This document shows, one piece after another, positions 1 to 7,308 of a DNA stretch of 64,000 nt. The translations under genes and the position numbers were made by a program. Below the pieces are notes generated by a model. The model was not told the origin of the DNA. It was given only the letters and a program-made list of their open reading frames with translations, and searched no databases. The number at the start of each line of letters is the position of its first letter. Position 1 is the stretch's first letter. The stretch is from Streptomyces sp. D2-8. Lineage in GTDB: Bacteria; Actinomycetota; Actinomycetes; Streptomycetales; Streptomycetaceae. Location of the stretch: assembly GCF_023184515.1 (NCBI RefSeq), contig NZ_JAAHBP010000009.1:124001-188000 (forward strand), in the 5' to 3' direction.

Positions 1-1571
1 GCGTAGCCCTTGACCCGTACCTGGGCGTCGGCGAGGAACGCGGCGAGGCCGGGCGGTTCGGGCCGGGACCACCGCTCGGCGAGGTACTCGCCCAGTTCGG
101 GCTCGCCGCGCAGAGGGTCGGCGAGGCCGCCGCTGCACATCAGGAGCGTGTCACCCGGGCGGGCGACGGAGGTGCGGAAGCGGAAGGGCTCCCGGGGCGG
201 CTCCGGGGCCGGTTCGTACGGGCTGGGCGGGGTCGGGATGCCCAGGTCCATGGTGAGCCGGTCGCCCTCGGGGGTCTCGGCGGGCGGCGAGCCGAAGCCC
301 ACGACGGGTTCGCCCCTGGTCTCGGCGACCTGCGGCTCGATGTCCTGCCATTCCCCCTCCCGCAACCGGAACAGTCCGCCCGGTCCGACCCCGAAGAACA
401 CCCGCGTACGGCACTCGGGGTCGGCGGACAGCAGCAGGCAGCGCAGGCTGGCCGCGTACTCCTCCGGGTCGACGCCCTGCTCGGAGGCGCTGGCCCGGAG
501 CTTGCCGAGGCTGCGGTCGGTGAGCCGGTGCAGTCCGGACTTCAGGTCGCCACGCCGGCCGTCCCTGATGTCCTCGACCAGCCGTGCATGGCTGCGCCCG
601 ACGGCCCGTCCGATCCAGCGACAGGCCTCGGCGGCGGCCCGGTGCGCGCCCGGCGTGGCCCGGGCCCCGGTCGCCATCGCCACCAGCAGCAGCGCGTGCT
701 CCCCCGCGCCGAACCGGGCGGTGAGCAGCGAATCCCTGCGGGGCTCCCCCCGGTACCGCGCGGAGTCCCCCCGCACGGAGACGGCCCGCAGCGTGCAGGC
801 CCCGTACCGGGCCCCGTCCAGCACGGTGTCCGCCACGAGGTCGTCGAGATCATCCGGATCGGCCGCCGGGAGAGCGGTGGGTTCGGCGTCGTAGGTGGGC
901 GGCCGGGTGCCTACGTGGCCACGGGACCGGGGAGTGGGCGCGGGCCGCTCGATCCGGGACCCGGTTTCCTCGGGTGGGGGGTCCGTGGCGGGGCGTGGGG
1001 CCGCGGACGGCGGGTCGGCGGGGAGCGGCGGCACGGGCGCCTGATCAGCCGGGTTCGACTGGGCATGCGGTGGGGCGCCGGGGCGTGGCGGCCGGTCGGT
1101 CGGGGTCGAGGACGGCGGCGGCGAGGCGGCAGGGCGCGGCGGCACGGGCGGCCGGCCGGCCGAGGCGGGGTGCGCGGCGTCGCCGGGGTCGGTGGCGGGT
1201 GCCGGCTCGGCGCGACCCGGTGGTTTCGCCGCGGTCGGGAAGCTCATGGGCCCGGTGGGCCGGGCCGGTGGCGGCTCCCAGGGCGCGCGCTGCGGGGCCC
1301 GGCCGTTCGGGCGGAGCGTGTCCAGCACGTCGTCGGCCCCGGTCCGAGGCGCCGGAACCACCGGCTCCGCGCCGAGTGGCCGCGCCACCGGCCGGTCCGA
1401 GGAGCCGGTCCGTCCCTCCGCCCCGTCTCCCACCGCCCCGGACGCCGACGCGAACCGGTCGTCCAGGGAATCCCGTGCCGGTGCGGGGCCCGTGTCGTCG
1501 GTGGAGTCGTCGTACAACTCCCTCCACCAGTCGTCCTCGTGACCGGTGGGCCTTCCCCCCTGCTGGCTCAT
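1..1571 (-). CDS. PP2C-like serine/threonine phosphatase family protein, C-terminus cut by window edge
   Basis: Read on the minus strand from ATG at 1571 (MSQQGGRPTGHEDDWW) without a stop to base 1, so 523 codons are visible and the C-terminus is missing. Residues 1 to about 250 are low-complexity, rich in proline, alanine and acidic residues. From about residue 257 the sequence turns globular with PP2C-like features: SVRGDSARYRGEPRRDS, a helix-rich middle, and DTLLMCSGGLAD at 474-485. In canonical PP2C enzymes the last motif carries a metal-binding Asp (SDG or TDG); here it is SGG, so catalysis may be weakened or lost. No membrane segment is seen. Such proteins are common in Streptomyces and are often annotated only as PP2C-domain proteins; the target is unknown. 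The 211 bases up to the divergent DUF456 gene hold both promoters, with no structure I recognise. Confidence 0.8.
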   Translation of the reverse strand, partial: MSQQGGRPTGHEDDWWRELYDDSTDDTGPAPARDSLDDRFASASGAVGDGAEGRTGSSDRPVARPLGAEPVVPAPRTGADDVLDTLRPNGRAPQRAPWEPPPARPTGPMSFPTAAKPPGRAEPAPATDPGDAAHPASAGRPPVPPRPAASPPPSSTPTDRPPRPGAPPHAQSNPADQAPVPPLPADPPSAAPRPATDPPPEETGSRIERPAPTPRSRGHVGTRPPTYDAEPTALPAADPDDLDDLVADTVLDGARYGACTLRAVSVRGDSARYRGEPRRDSLLTARFGAGEHALLLVAMATGARATPGAHRAAAEACRWIGRAVGRSHARLVEDIRDGRRGDLKSGLHRLTDRSLGKLRASASEQGVDPEEYAASLRCLLLSADPECRTRVFFGVGPGGLFRLREGEWQDIEPQVAETRGEPVVGFGSPPAETPEGDRLTMDLGIPTPPSPYEPAPEPPREPFRFRTSVARPGDTLLMCSGGLADPLRGEPELGEYLAERWSRPEPPGLAAFLADAQVRVKGY

Positions 1572-1782
1572 GCCCGTAATTGTCCACCGCACGAGCCGGA
1601 TGAAAACGGGGCTTGTGGAAAAAACCGGCCTGCCACGGGACGGTGAACGGCACGTCGAGTGACTCGTAGAACGGTCATGCGAAATCGGGCGCCCAGTGGG
1701 CCGCGCGTGGCTGACCTGCGGGTCTGGGCCCCAGCCACGCTTCTGACCTGCGCGTTCTCGTGCCTTCCGGCAGTCTGGTCAG

Positions 1783-2265
1783 ATGGGAGTGTGGGACCTC
1801 CTGCTGGTCGGGCTGGTCATCCTGCTCGGACTGTGCGGAGTGCTGCTGCCCGCCATGCCGGGATCGTGGCTGGTGTGGGCCGCTGTCCTGTGGTGGGCGC
1901 TGAAGGATCCGCAGCCCGTCGCCTGGTGGGTGCTGGTCGGCGCCACGGTCCTGCTGCTCGTCTCCCAGGCCGTCCGCTGGGCGCTCCCGCCCCGGCGGCT
2001 GCGGATGAACGGCACCACCCTCCGCATGCTGGCCTGCGCCGGAGCCGGTTCCGTCCTCGGCTTCGTCCTGATCCCCGTACTCGGCGCGATCCCCGGATTT
2101 CTGGCCGGTGTCTACCTCTTCGAACGGCTCCGCCTCGGCCGTCACGCCGACGCGGTCGCCGCCCTGCGCACGGTCATGCGCGCGGGCGGCTCCAGCATCC
2201 TGGCCGAACTGTTCACCTGCCAGCTGATCGCGGCGGCCTGGCTGGGCGCGGTCTTCTGGGGCTGA
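1783..2265 (+). CDS. DUF456 family small integral membrane protein
   Basis: 160 residues, almost wholly hydrophobic. It opens with a membrane segment at about 5-35 (VGLVILLGLCGVLLPAMPGS), has a second pair at about 36-65, a short basic loop (RWALPPRRLRMN), then a glycine-rich stretch at 84-110 typical of DUF456 (GSVLGFVLIPVLGAIPGF), and a final helix at the C-terminus. The G-L-x-G-x-x-L-P-x-x-P-G signature near residue 20 matches the family. Function is unknown. There is no convincing ribosome binding site before the ATG, so a leaderless or weakly translated message is possible. It converges on the ogt gene, with 4 bases between the two stops. Confidence 0.85.
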   Translation: MGVWDLLLVGLVILLGLCGVLLPAMPGSWLVWAAVLWWALKDPQPVAWWVLVGATVLLLVSQAVRWALPPRRLRMNGTTLRMLACAGAGSVLGFVLIPVLGAIPGFLAGVYLFERLRLGRHADAVAALRTVMRAGGSSILAELFTCQLIAAAWLGAVFWG

Positions 2266-2269
2266 GCCC

Positions 2270-2764
2270 TCAGGCGGGCAGCACACCCTCGTGCGTCAGC
2301 AGCCGTACCTTGCGGTCCAGGCCCCCCGCGTAGCCGGTCAGTGCGCCGTCCGCGCCGATCACCCGGTGGCACGGGCGGACCACCAGCAAAGGATTGGCCC
2401 CGATCGCACCGCCGACGGCCCGCACGGCCGCCCGGGGCGCTCCGATGCGCGCGGCGATCTCGCCGTAGGTCGCGGTCGAGCCGTAGGGGATGTCGTCCAG
2501 CGCGGCCCAGACCTTCTCGCGGAAAGCGGTGCCCTCGGTGCGCCAGGTCAGGCGGAACTCCTTCAGTTCCCCCGCGAAGTAGGCGGCGAGCTGCTCCTCG
2601 GCCTCCCGGAAGGGCCCGGGGTCGCGCCGCCAGTCGTCCCGCACCTCGCGTCCGCCCTTCTGTCCGGGCACGGACAGGGAGGTCAGCTCGCCGGTCGGGG
2701 CGGCCGTGAGGAGCAGCGGCCCGAGGGGGCCGGTCACACTCGTCCAGTAGGTCGGGCAGGTCAT
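2270..2764 (-). CDS. ogt: Methylated-DNA--protein-cysteine S-methyltransferase
   Basis: This enzyme takes the alkyl group from O6-alkylguanine or O4-alkylthymine onto its own cysteine, a suicide reaction. With the ATG at 2764 the protein has 164 residues, the normal length. The active-site motif PCHRV lies at 131-135 with the acceptor Cys132; an IPYGSTATYGEIAARIG DNA-binding segment precedes it at 92-108. A GTG at 2776 would add four residues, but the ATG at 2764 overlaps the TGA of the upstream Ada/AlkA-type gene as TGATG, the usual sign of translational coupling. The two genes therefore form an alkylation-repair operon. The start choice is inference; the family call is firm. Confidence 0.95.
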   Translation of the reverse strand: MTCPTYWTSVTGPLGPLLLTAAPTGELTSLSVPGQKGGREVRDDWRRDPGPFREAEEQLAAYFAGELKEFRLTWRTEGTAFREKVWAALDDIPYGSTATYGEIAARIGAPRAAVRAVGGAIGANPLLVVRPCHRVIGADGALTGYAGGLDRKVRLLTHEGVLPA

Positions 2765-4176
2765 CACAACTCCCACTCCCCTGCTGCGCGCAGGTGGTTC
2801 ACAGCGTACGAGCGCCAGGGGCGCCAGTGGTCGGGGACGTCGAGGCCGGGCGGGGCCACGTCCGGGTCGCCGAGGGCGCGGGTGCGGATCTCGGCCACCG
2901 TACGGGCGTCCAGTCCGGGCACGGCACGCAGGGCGTCCTGCGCGTCGTCCCGGTCGGCGCCCGGGTCCAGGCGTACGGCGTGGTCGGCGAGGGCGGCGGT
3001 GAGCGCGCCGAGGGTGCCGCCGGGCTCGGCCCCGGCGAGGACGGCCGGCTCGGGGAAGAGGTGGGTGAGGCTCCCGCAGGGGGCGTCGAGGGCCTTGCCG
3101 TAGCGGCGTACGAGCCGTTCCGCCTCCGTGCGGCCGGTCAGGGCGCGCACCGCGAGTTCCTCCGGGTCGGCGGTGCCCGGAGAGCGCAGCCCGGGCCGGG
3201 CGGCGACCAGGGGTGCGAGCCGCGGGTCGGCCGCGAGACGCTCGTCGACGGCGTAGGGATCGGCGTCGAGGTCGAACAGCCGCCGCAGCCGCTGGACGGC
3301 GGTCGTCAGGTCGCGCGGGTCGGTCAGGTGCAGCCGGGCCTCGAGCCAGCCGCCCGGGTAGGCGCCGAGCCCGGTCCGGGCGGTGCCCGGGCGTTCGTCG
3401 ACGGCGACGATGCCGGTGCCGTAGGGGAGGCGCAGGGTGCGCCGGTAGGTGCGGGCGCCGGGCGGGCCGCTCATCTCCTCGATGCCGGGTACGGCCTCGT
3501 GTTCCAGCAGGTCGAAGACGGGTCCGGCCCGGTAGGGGCCGCGGTGGGCGAGCCGGAGGGGGATGCCGGCGTTCGGGGTGGCCGTGCGGCGGCCCCGGCC
3601 GTGTCCCGGCGCGGCGGCGCGCAGCCGGCTCGGGGTGGACGCGTACACCGCCCGGATCGTGTCGTTGAACTGCCGCACGCTGGCGAAGCCCGACGCGAAC
3701 GCGATCTCGGTGATCGGCAGCTCGGTCGTCTGCACCAGGACGCGCGCGGTGTGGGCCCGCTGGGCCCGGGCGAGGGCGACCGGCCCGGCGCCGAGCTCGG
3801 CGGTGAGCTGCCGCTGCACCTGCCGTGCGCTGTAGCCGAGGCGGCCGGCGAGCCCGGCGACGCCCTCACGGTCGACCACGCCGTCGGCGATCAGCCGCAC
3901 GGCCCGGCCCACCACGTCCGCGCGGACGTTCCACTCGGCGGAGCCGGGCACGGCGTCCGGGCGACACCGCCGGCAGGCCCGGAAGCCCGAGCCCTGCGCG
4001 GCGGCGGCCGTGGCGAAGAACCGTACGTTGGCCCGCTTCGGGGTGACCGCGGGGCAGCTCGGCCGGCAGTAGATGCCGGTCGTCTCGACGGCGAAGAAGA
4101 ACACGCCGTCGAAACGGGCGTCGCGGCTGCGTACGGCCTCGTACCTGGTGTCTTCGTGCGTTCCCTGGTCCCTCAC
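2764..4176 (-). CDS. AdaA/AlkA-type fusion: methylphosphotriester sensor, AraC HTH and AlkA-like domain
   Basis: 470 residues from a GTG at 4176. The N-terminal Ada domain (about 10-80) carries the four zinc cysteines, Cys37, Cys41, Cys68 and Cys71, in the Ada pattern; the equivalent of Cys37 accepts a methyl group from DNA phosphotriesters in E. coli Ada. An AraC-type double HTH follows at about 88-185 (EIAFASGFASVRQFN). An AlkA N-terminal fold occupies about 205-320. The HhH-GPD glycosylase part looks shortened: only about 12 residues separate RALGDPDV (433-440) from WRPWRSYAV (451-459), where full AlkA proteins have roughly 25 or more including the catalytic Asp region, and the segment near 343-358 (VRALTGRTEAERLVRR) is also short. 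It may act as sensor and activator rather than as a full glycosylase. It is coupled to ogt downstream. Confidence 0.88.
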   Translation of the reverse strand: MRDQGTHEDTRYEAVRSRDARFDGVFFFAVETTGIYCRPSCPAVTPKRANVRFFATAAAAQGSGFRACRRCRPDAVPGSAEWNVRADVVGRAVRLIADGVVDREGVAGLAGRLGYSARQVQRQLTAELGAGPVALARAQRAHTARVLVQTTELPITEIAFASGFASVRQFNDTIRAVYASTPSRLRAAAPGHGRGRRTATPNAGIPLRLAHRGPYRAGPVFDLLEHEAVPGIEEMSGPPGARTYRRTLRLPYGTGIVAVDERPGTARTGLGAYPGGWLEARLHLTDPRDLTTAVQRLRRLFDLDADPYAVDERLAADPRLAPLVAARPGLRSPGTADPEELAVRALTGRTEAERLVRRYGKALDAPCGSLTHLFPEPAVLAGAEPGGTLGALTAALADHAVRLDPGADRDDAQDALRAVPGLDARTVAEIRTRALGDPDVAPPGLDVPDHWRPWRSYAVNHLRAAGEWEL

Positions 4177-4265
4177 AGGTCCAGTCTCCGCCGCCGGCCG
4201 GGCGACCGCTGGCGGAAATCGGACACCGCGATCGCGTGGAGAGCGGGCGGCGGGACGCGGAGCGG

Positions 4266-5372
4266 TTACGAACGCCAGTGCGTTCCCCGCTTCGCTTCCA
4301 TCGCGGCCCTGCCGATCGCCCCCTTCCGCTTCCAGTCCTTGCGGATCTCGGCCCGGAGGCGGGCGTCGGTCTTCGCGACGATGCGCTGGTTCTCCCGCAG
4401 CAGCTTGCGGTAGCTCTCCAGCCGCCGCACCGGCAGCTCACCGGTCTCGATGGCGTCCAGCACGGCACACCCCGGCTCCGCCTCGTGGGCGCAGTCGTGG
4501 AAGCGGCACCGCTCGGCCAGCTCCTCGATCTCGGAGAACACCTGCGCGACGCCGGTCTCGGCGTCCCACAGGCCGACGCCCCGCAGCCCGGGGGTGTCGA
4601 TCAGGACGCCCCCGCCGGGCAGCGCGAGCAGGTTGCGGGTGGTCGTGGTGTGGCGGCCCTTGCCGTCGACGTCCCGGGTGCTCCGGACGGCCATGACGTC
4701 CTCGCCGAGCAGCGCGTTGGCGAGGGTCGACTTGCCCGCGCCGGACTGCCCGAGCAGCACGGACGTCCCCCCGCCGACGATCGCGGCGAGCACGTCGAGC
4801 CCGTCCCCGTCCACGGAGCTGACGGGCACGACCGGCACGCCCGGCGCGCTCGTCTCCACGTCCTGGACGAGGTGCCCGAGGGTCACGGCGTCCGGCACGA
4901 GGTCGGCCTTGGTGAGGACGACGACGGGCTGGGCCCCGGACTCCCAGGAGAGCGCGAGGAAGCGCTCGATGCGGCCGAGGTCCAGCTCGACCGCGAGGGA
5001 CACGGCGACGACGGCGTGGTCGACGTTGGCCGCGAGGATCTGCCCCTCGGACCGCTGGGAGGAGGTGGAGCGGACGAAGGCGGTACGGCGCGGCAGGCAG
5101 GTGCGGACGTAGCGCGGGTTCCCGCCGGGTTCGACGGCGACCCAGTCGCCGGTGCAGACCACGCGCAGGGGGTCGTGCGGGGTGACGAACGCGGTGTCGG
5201 CCCGCAGCAGCCCGCCGGCGGTGACGACGTCGCACTGCCCGCGGTCGACCCGCACGACCCGGCCGGGCAGCAGCCCTTCGGCCTCGTACGGGGCGAACGC
5301 CTCGGCCCAGGCTTCGTCCCAGCCGTAGGGAGCGAGCGCGGAGAAAACGGATGAAGCAGAGGAGGAAGACAA
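4266..5372 (-). CDS. rsgA: Small ribosomal subunit biogenesis GTPase RsgA
   Basis: 368-residue circularly permuted GTPase that helps mature the 30S subunit. An OB-like N-terminal domain (about 35-110) precedes the G domain, with G4 TKAD at 154-157, then G1 GQSGAGKS at 208-215 and G3 DTPG at 259-262; this permuted order is diagnostic. The zinc knuckle C-x4-C-x-H-x5-C is present at Cys289, Cys294, His296 and Cys302. The start is a TTG at 5372, preceded at suitable spacing by GGGAAGG; no better in-frame ATG or GTG is seen. A 22-codon ORF ends 46 bases upstream. The C-terminus is basic (DWKRKGAIGRAAMEAKRG), as in rRNA-binding homologues. Confidence 0.93.
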   Translation of the reverse strand: MSSSSASSVFSALAPYGWDEAWAEAFAPYEAEGLLPGRVVRVDRGQCDVVTAGGLLRADTAFVTPHDPLRVVCTGDWVAVEPGGNPRYVRTCLPRRTAFVRSTSSQRSEGQILAANVDHAVVAVSLAVELDLGRIERFLALSWESGAQPVVVLTKADLVPDAVTLGHLVQDVETSAPGVPVVPVSSVDGDGLDVLAAIVGGGTSVLLGQSGAGKSTLANALLGEDVMAVRSTRDVDGKGRHTTTTRNLLALPGGGVLIDTPGLRGVGLWDAETGVAQVFSEIEELAERCRFHDCAHEAEPGCAVLDAIETGELPVRRLESYRKLLRENQRIVAKTDARLRAEIRKDWKRKGAIGRAAMEAKRGTHWRS

Positions 5373-5418
5373 GGGTGACCCTTCCCAAGGTCGGCCCCCG
5401 GCCCGACAGTCGGTCGGA

Positions 5419-5487
5419 TCAGCCGACGGCCATGGAGGTGGACGTGACGAACTGGATGCGGGCAGCGCTCATCGCAATGACAGCCAT
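5419..5487 (-). CDS. 22-codon upstream ORF, possible leader peptide for rsgA
   Basis: Minus strand, ATG at 5487 to TGA at 5419-5421, encoding MAVIAMSAARIQFVTSTSMA plus VG. A near-perfect ribosome binding site (GAGGAGG) sits about 8 bases before the ATG, stronger than that of rsgA itself. It ends 46 bases before the TTG of rsgA. The peptide has no run of a single amino acid and does not match the cysteine-rich actinobacterial leader family I know, so its role, if translated, is unclear. It may simply load ribosomes upstream of the weak TTG. Translation is inferred from the strong binding site only. Confidence 0.45.
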   Translation of the reverse strand: MAVIAMSAARIQFVTSTSMAVG

Positions 5488-5581
5488 CGGTCGACACCTC
5501 CTCGTCGCTCTGCTCTTCCCTGCACGGAACCGCCCTGTGCGCGGAACCGACGTCACGCTATCCCGTCACGACACAGGCGCG

Positions 5582-7072
5582 TCAACCGCTTTTCGCGCAG
5601 GCGTGACCGTTCAGCTCGAAGTCGTGCGGCGGGGAGTTCTTGCCGCGCCAGGAGGCGAGGAAGCCGAAGGCCAGGTCGCCGCCCGCGGGGACCGACTTGT
5701 TGTAGTCGGCGGCCGTGGCGGTGACGCGGGAGCCGTCCTGGGAGACGGAGCCGTCCCACATCTGGCCGACCCGCTGGCCGTCCCGGAAGGACCAGGCGAC
5801 GCGCCAGGAGTCGAGGGACTCGGTGCTGGTGACGGTGACGGTGGCCTGGAAGCCGTCGGGCCACTGGTTGACCAGGTCGTACTCGACCCGGCAGACGGGG
5901 TCCTCGCTCTTGCCGGGTTCGGTCCGTTCGGTGGGCGAGGAGGTGCCCTGCGGTTCGGTGTGGCGGTTCTTGTCCTCCGGCTTGCCGGGCTTCTCCGGCT
6001 GCTTCGTGCCCTGGGTGGTGCGGCCGGACGGCTTCGAGGTCGCGGGCGGCAGGGACGGGGCGGACGGCAGGGGCGGAGCGGGGTCGGCCACCGGCTGGCG
6101 GTCGGCGCCGGATGCGCCGAGGTCGTCGTCGGTGCCGCCGAAGGGCATCAGTGAGACGCCGAGGGCCAGCACGGAGACCAGGACGGCGGCGACGAGGAGG
6201 CCGTTGCGGGCGACGCGCGCCTTCTGCTCCCCCTCGTCCGGCTCTCCGGCCGCCTTGTCGCCGGAGCCGGGGCGGCCGGCTCCGAGCCGCACCTCGGCGG
6301 CGCGGCGGCGGCGCTCCAGGTAGGCGAGGCCACCCCAGCCGATCACCCCGCCGGCCAGCGCCCCGGGCAGGGCGCCGCCGTGCAGGCGCAGGCAGGCGGC
6401 GGCCTCGGCGCACTGCACGCAGGTGGCGAGATGCCGGGAGAGGTCGCCGGGGGTCTCGGCGGCGGAGGAGCGGGTGACGGCGTCCAGCAGCCGGGCGTAG
6501 CTGCGGCACTGGGCGTCCATCGGCGTGTCGAGATGGTTGCGGTGGCAGCGGTCCCGGAACAGGGTGCGCACCTGCTGGAGTTCCTCGGCGGCCCCGGCCG
6601 GGTCGAGGCCCAGACGGCGGGCGACCAGGGGCAGCGGCAGCGCCTCCACCTCGGCGAACCACAGCAGTTCGGCGTCCGGCTGCTGCAGATCGCGCAGGCC
6701 GCGCAGCGCGAGCGGGCGCTGCAGGGGCGGGCCGGTGTAGCGGGCGGCCTTGTCCGAGTTGAGCCACAGGCGCAGGTCGGGGTCGAGTTTGTGGCCCTGC
6801 CCCTCCTCCTCCCAGGCCGCGGCCGTGGTGCGTACGGAGGTCAGCAGCAGGGGTATGCGGGGCAGGCGGGCCGGGCGGCGGCCGGTGCCGCGGACCGGGC
6901 CTGCGTCGGCGGCCCGGGCCTCGCGTATGCCGTGCGCGAACGCCTCGCGGCCGAGCTGTGCGGCGGCCGTGGACCCGGACGTGCACAGGTCCGCGTACGC
7001 GAGGACCGCGTCCCAGCACTCGGAGAACAGCGCGGCCTCGGTGGCGTCCTGAGGGGTCGGCAGGTCGGGCAT
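5582..7072 (-). CDS. Membrane protein with sigma-factor-like N-terminus, zinc-finger-like motif and extracellular CBM2 domain
   Basis: 496 residues from ATG at 7072. Residues 1-200 are helical and cytoplasmic; about 105-185 resemble a degenerate RNA polymerase sigma helix set (DLQQPDAELLWFAEVEALPL), without a clear sigma-2 or sigma-4 signature. At 214-221 His-x3-Cys-x2-Cys (HLATCVQC) resembles an anti-sigma zinc motif. A weak glycine-rich hydrophobic stretch lies at about 236-250 and a clear membrane segment at about 291-310 (LLVAAVLVSVLALGVSLM). A Pro/Lys/Glu-rich linker follows (330-392), then a carbohydrate-binding module of family 2 (394-492) with terminal Cys394 and Cys492 and tryptophans at 404, 423, 427, 439 and 475. 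This topology suggests an outside sugar-polymer sensor or anchor linked to a cytoplasmic domain. Related Streptomyces proteins exist; none is characterised to my knowledge. Confidence 0.8.
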   Translation of the reverse strand: MPDLPTPQDATEAALFSECWDAVLAYADLCTSGSTAAAQLGREAFAHGIREARAADAGPVRGTGRRPARLPRIPLLLTSVRTTAAAWEEEGQGHKLDPDLRLWLNSDKAARYTGPPLQRPLALRGLRDLQQPDAELLWFAEVEALPLPLVARRLGLDPAGAAEELQQVRTLFRDRCHRNHLDTPMDAQCRSYARLLDAVTRSSAAETPGDLSRHLATCVQCAEAAACLRLHGGALPGALAGGVIGWGGLAYLERRRRAAEVRLGAGRPGSGDKAAGEPDEGEQKARVARNGLLVAAVLVSVLALGVSLMPFGGTDDDLGASGADRQPVADPAPPLPSAPSLPPATSKPSGRTTQGTKQPEKPGKPEDKNRHTEPQGTSSPTERTEPGKSEDPVCRVEYDLVNQWPDGFQATVTVTSTESLDSWRVAWSFRDGQRVGQMWDGSVSQDGSRVTATAADYNKSVPAGGDLAFGFLASWRGKNSPPHDFELNGHACAKSG

Positions 7073-7206
7073 GAGTCTCCTGCATCCACAAGCGAGGTCA
7101 ACTCACCACATCGGCATTGGAGTTGGGGGAAACCTCGCGGCAATGCAAGAGCTTTTCACGCCTCTCACACAACTGACAAGCGCCCTGTTCAGATATCACG
7201 ACAGGA

Positions 7207-7256
7207 CGGCCGCACCCCCATGGCTCCGGCCTCGGAGTGTCATACGGGTGCGGCCG
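7207..7256 (-). terminator. Hairpin downstream of the radical SAM gene
   Basis: Perfect 11-base inverted repeat: CGGCCGCACCC at 7207-7217 and GGGTGCGGCCG at 7246-7256, with a 28-base loop that may fold further. It lies about 50 bases past the stop of the minus-strand radical SAM gene and before the next minus-strand gene. No T-run is present, which is usual for Streptomyces terminators. Confidence 0.55.
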
Positions 7257-7308
7257 CCCTGCGACTCAACGTCGTGCCGTCCCGAAGGGCGACGTCATCG
7301 AAGTGTTA

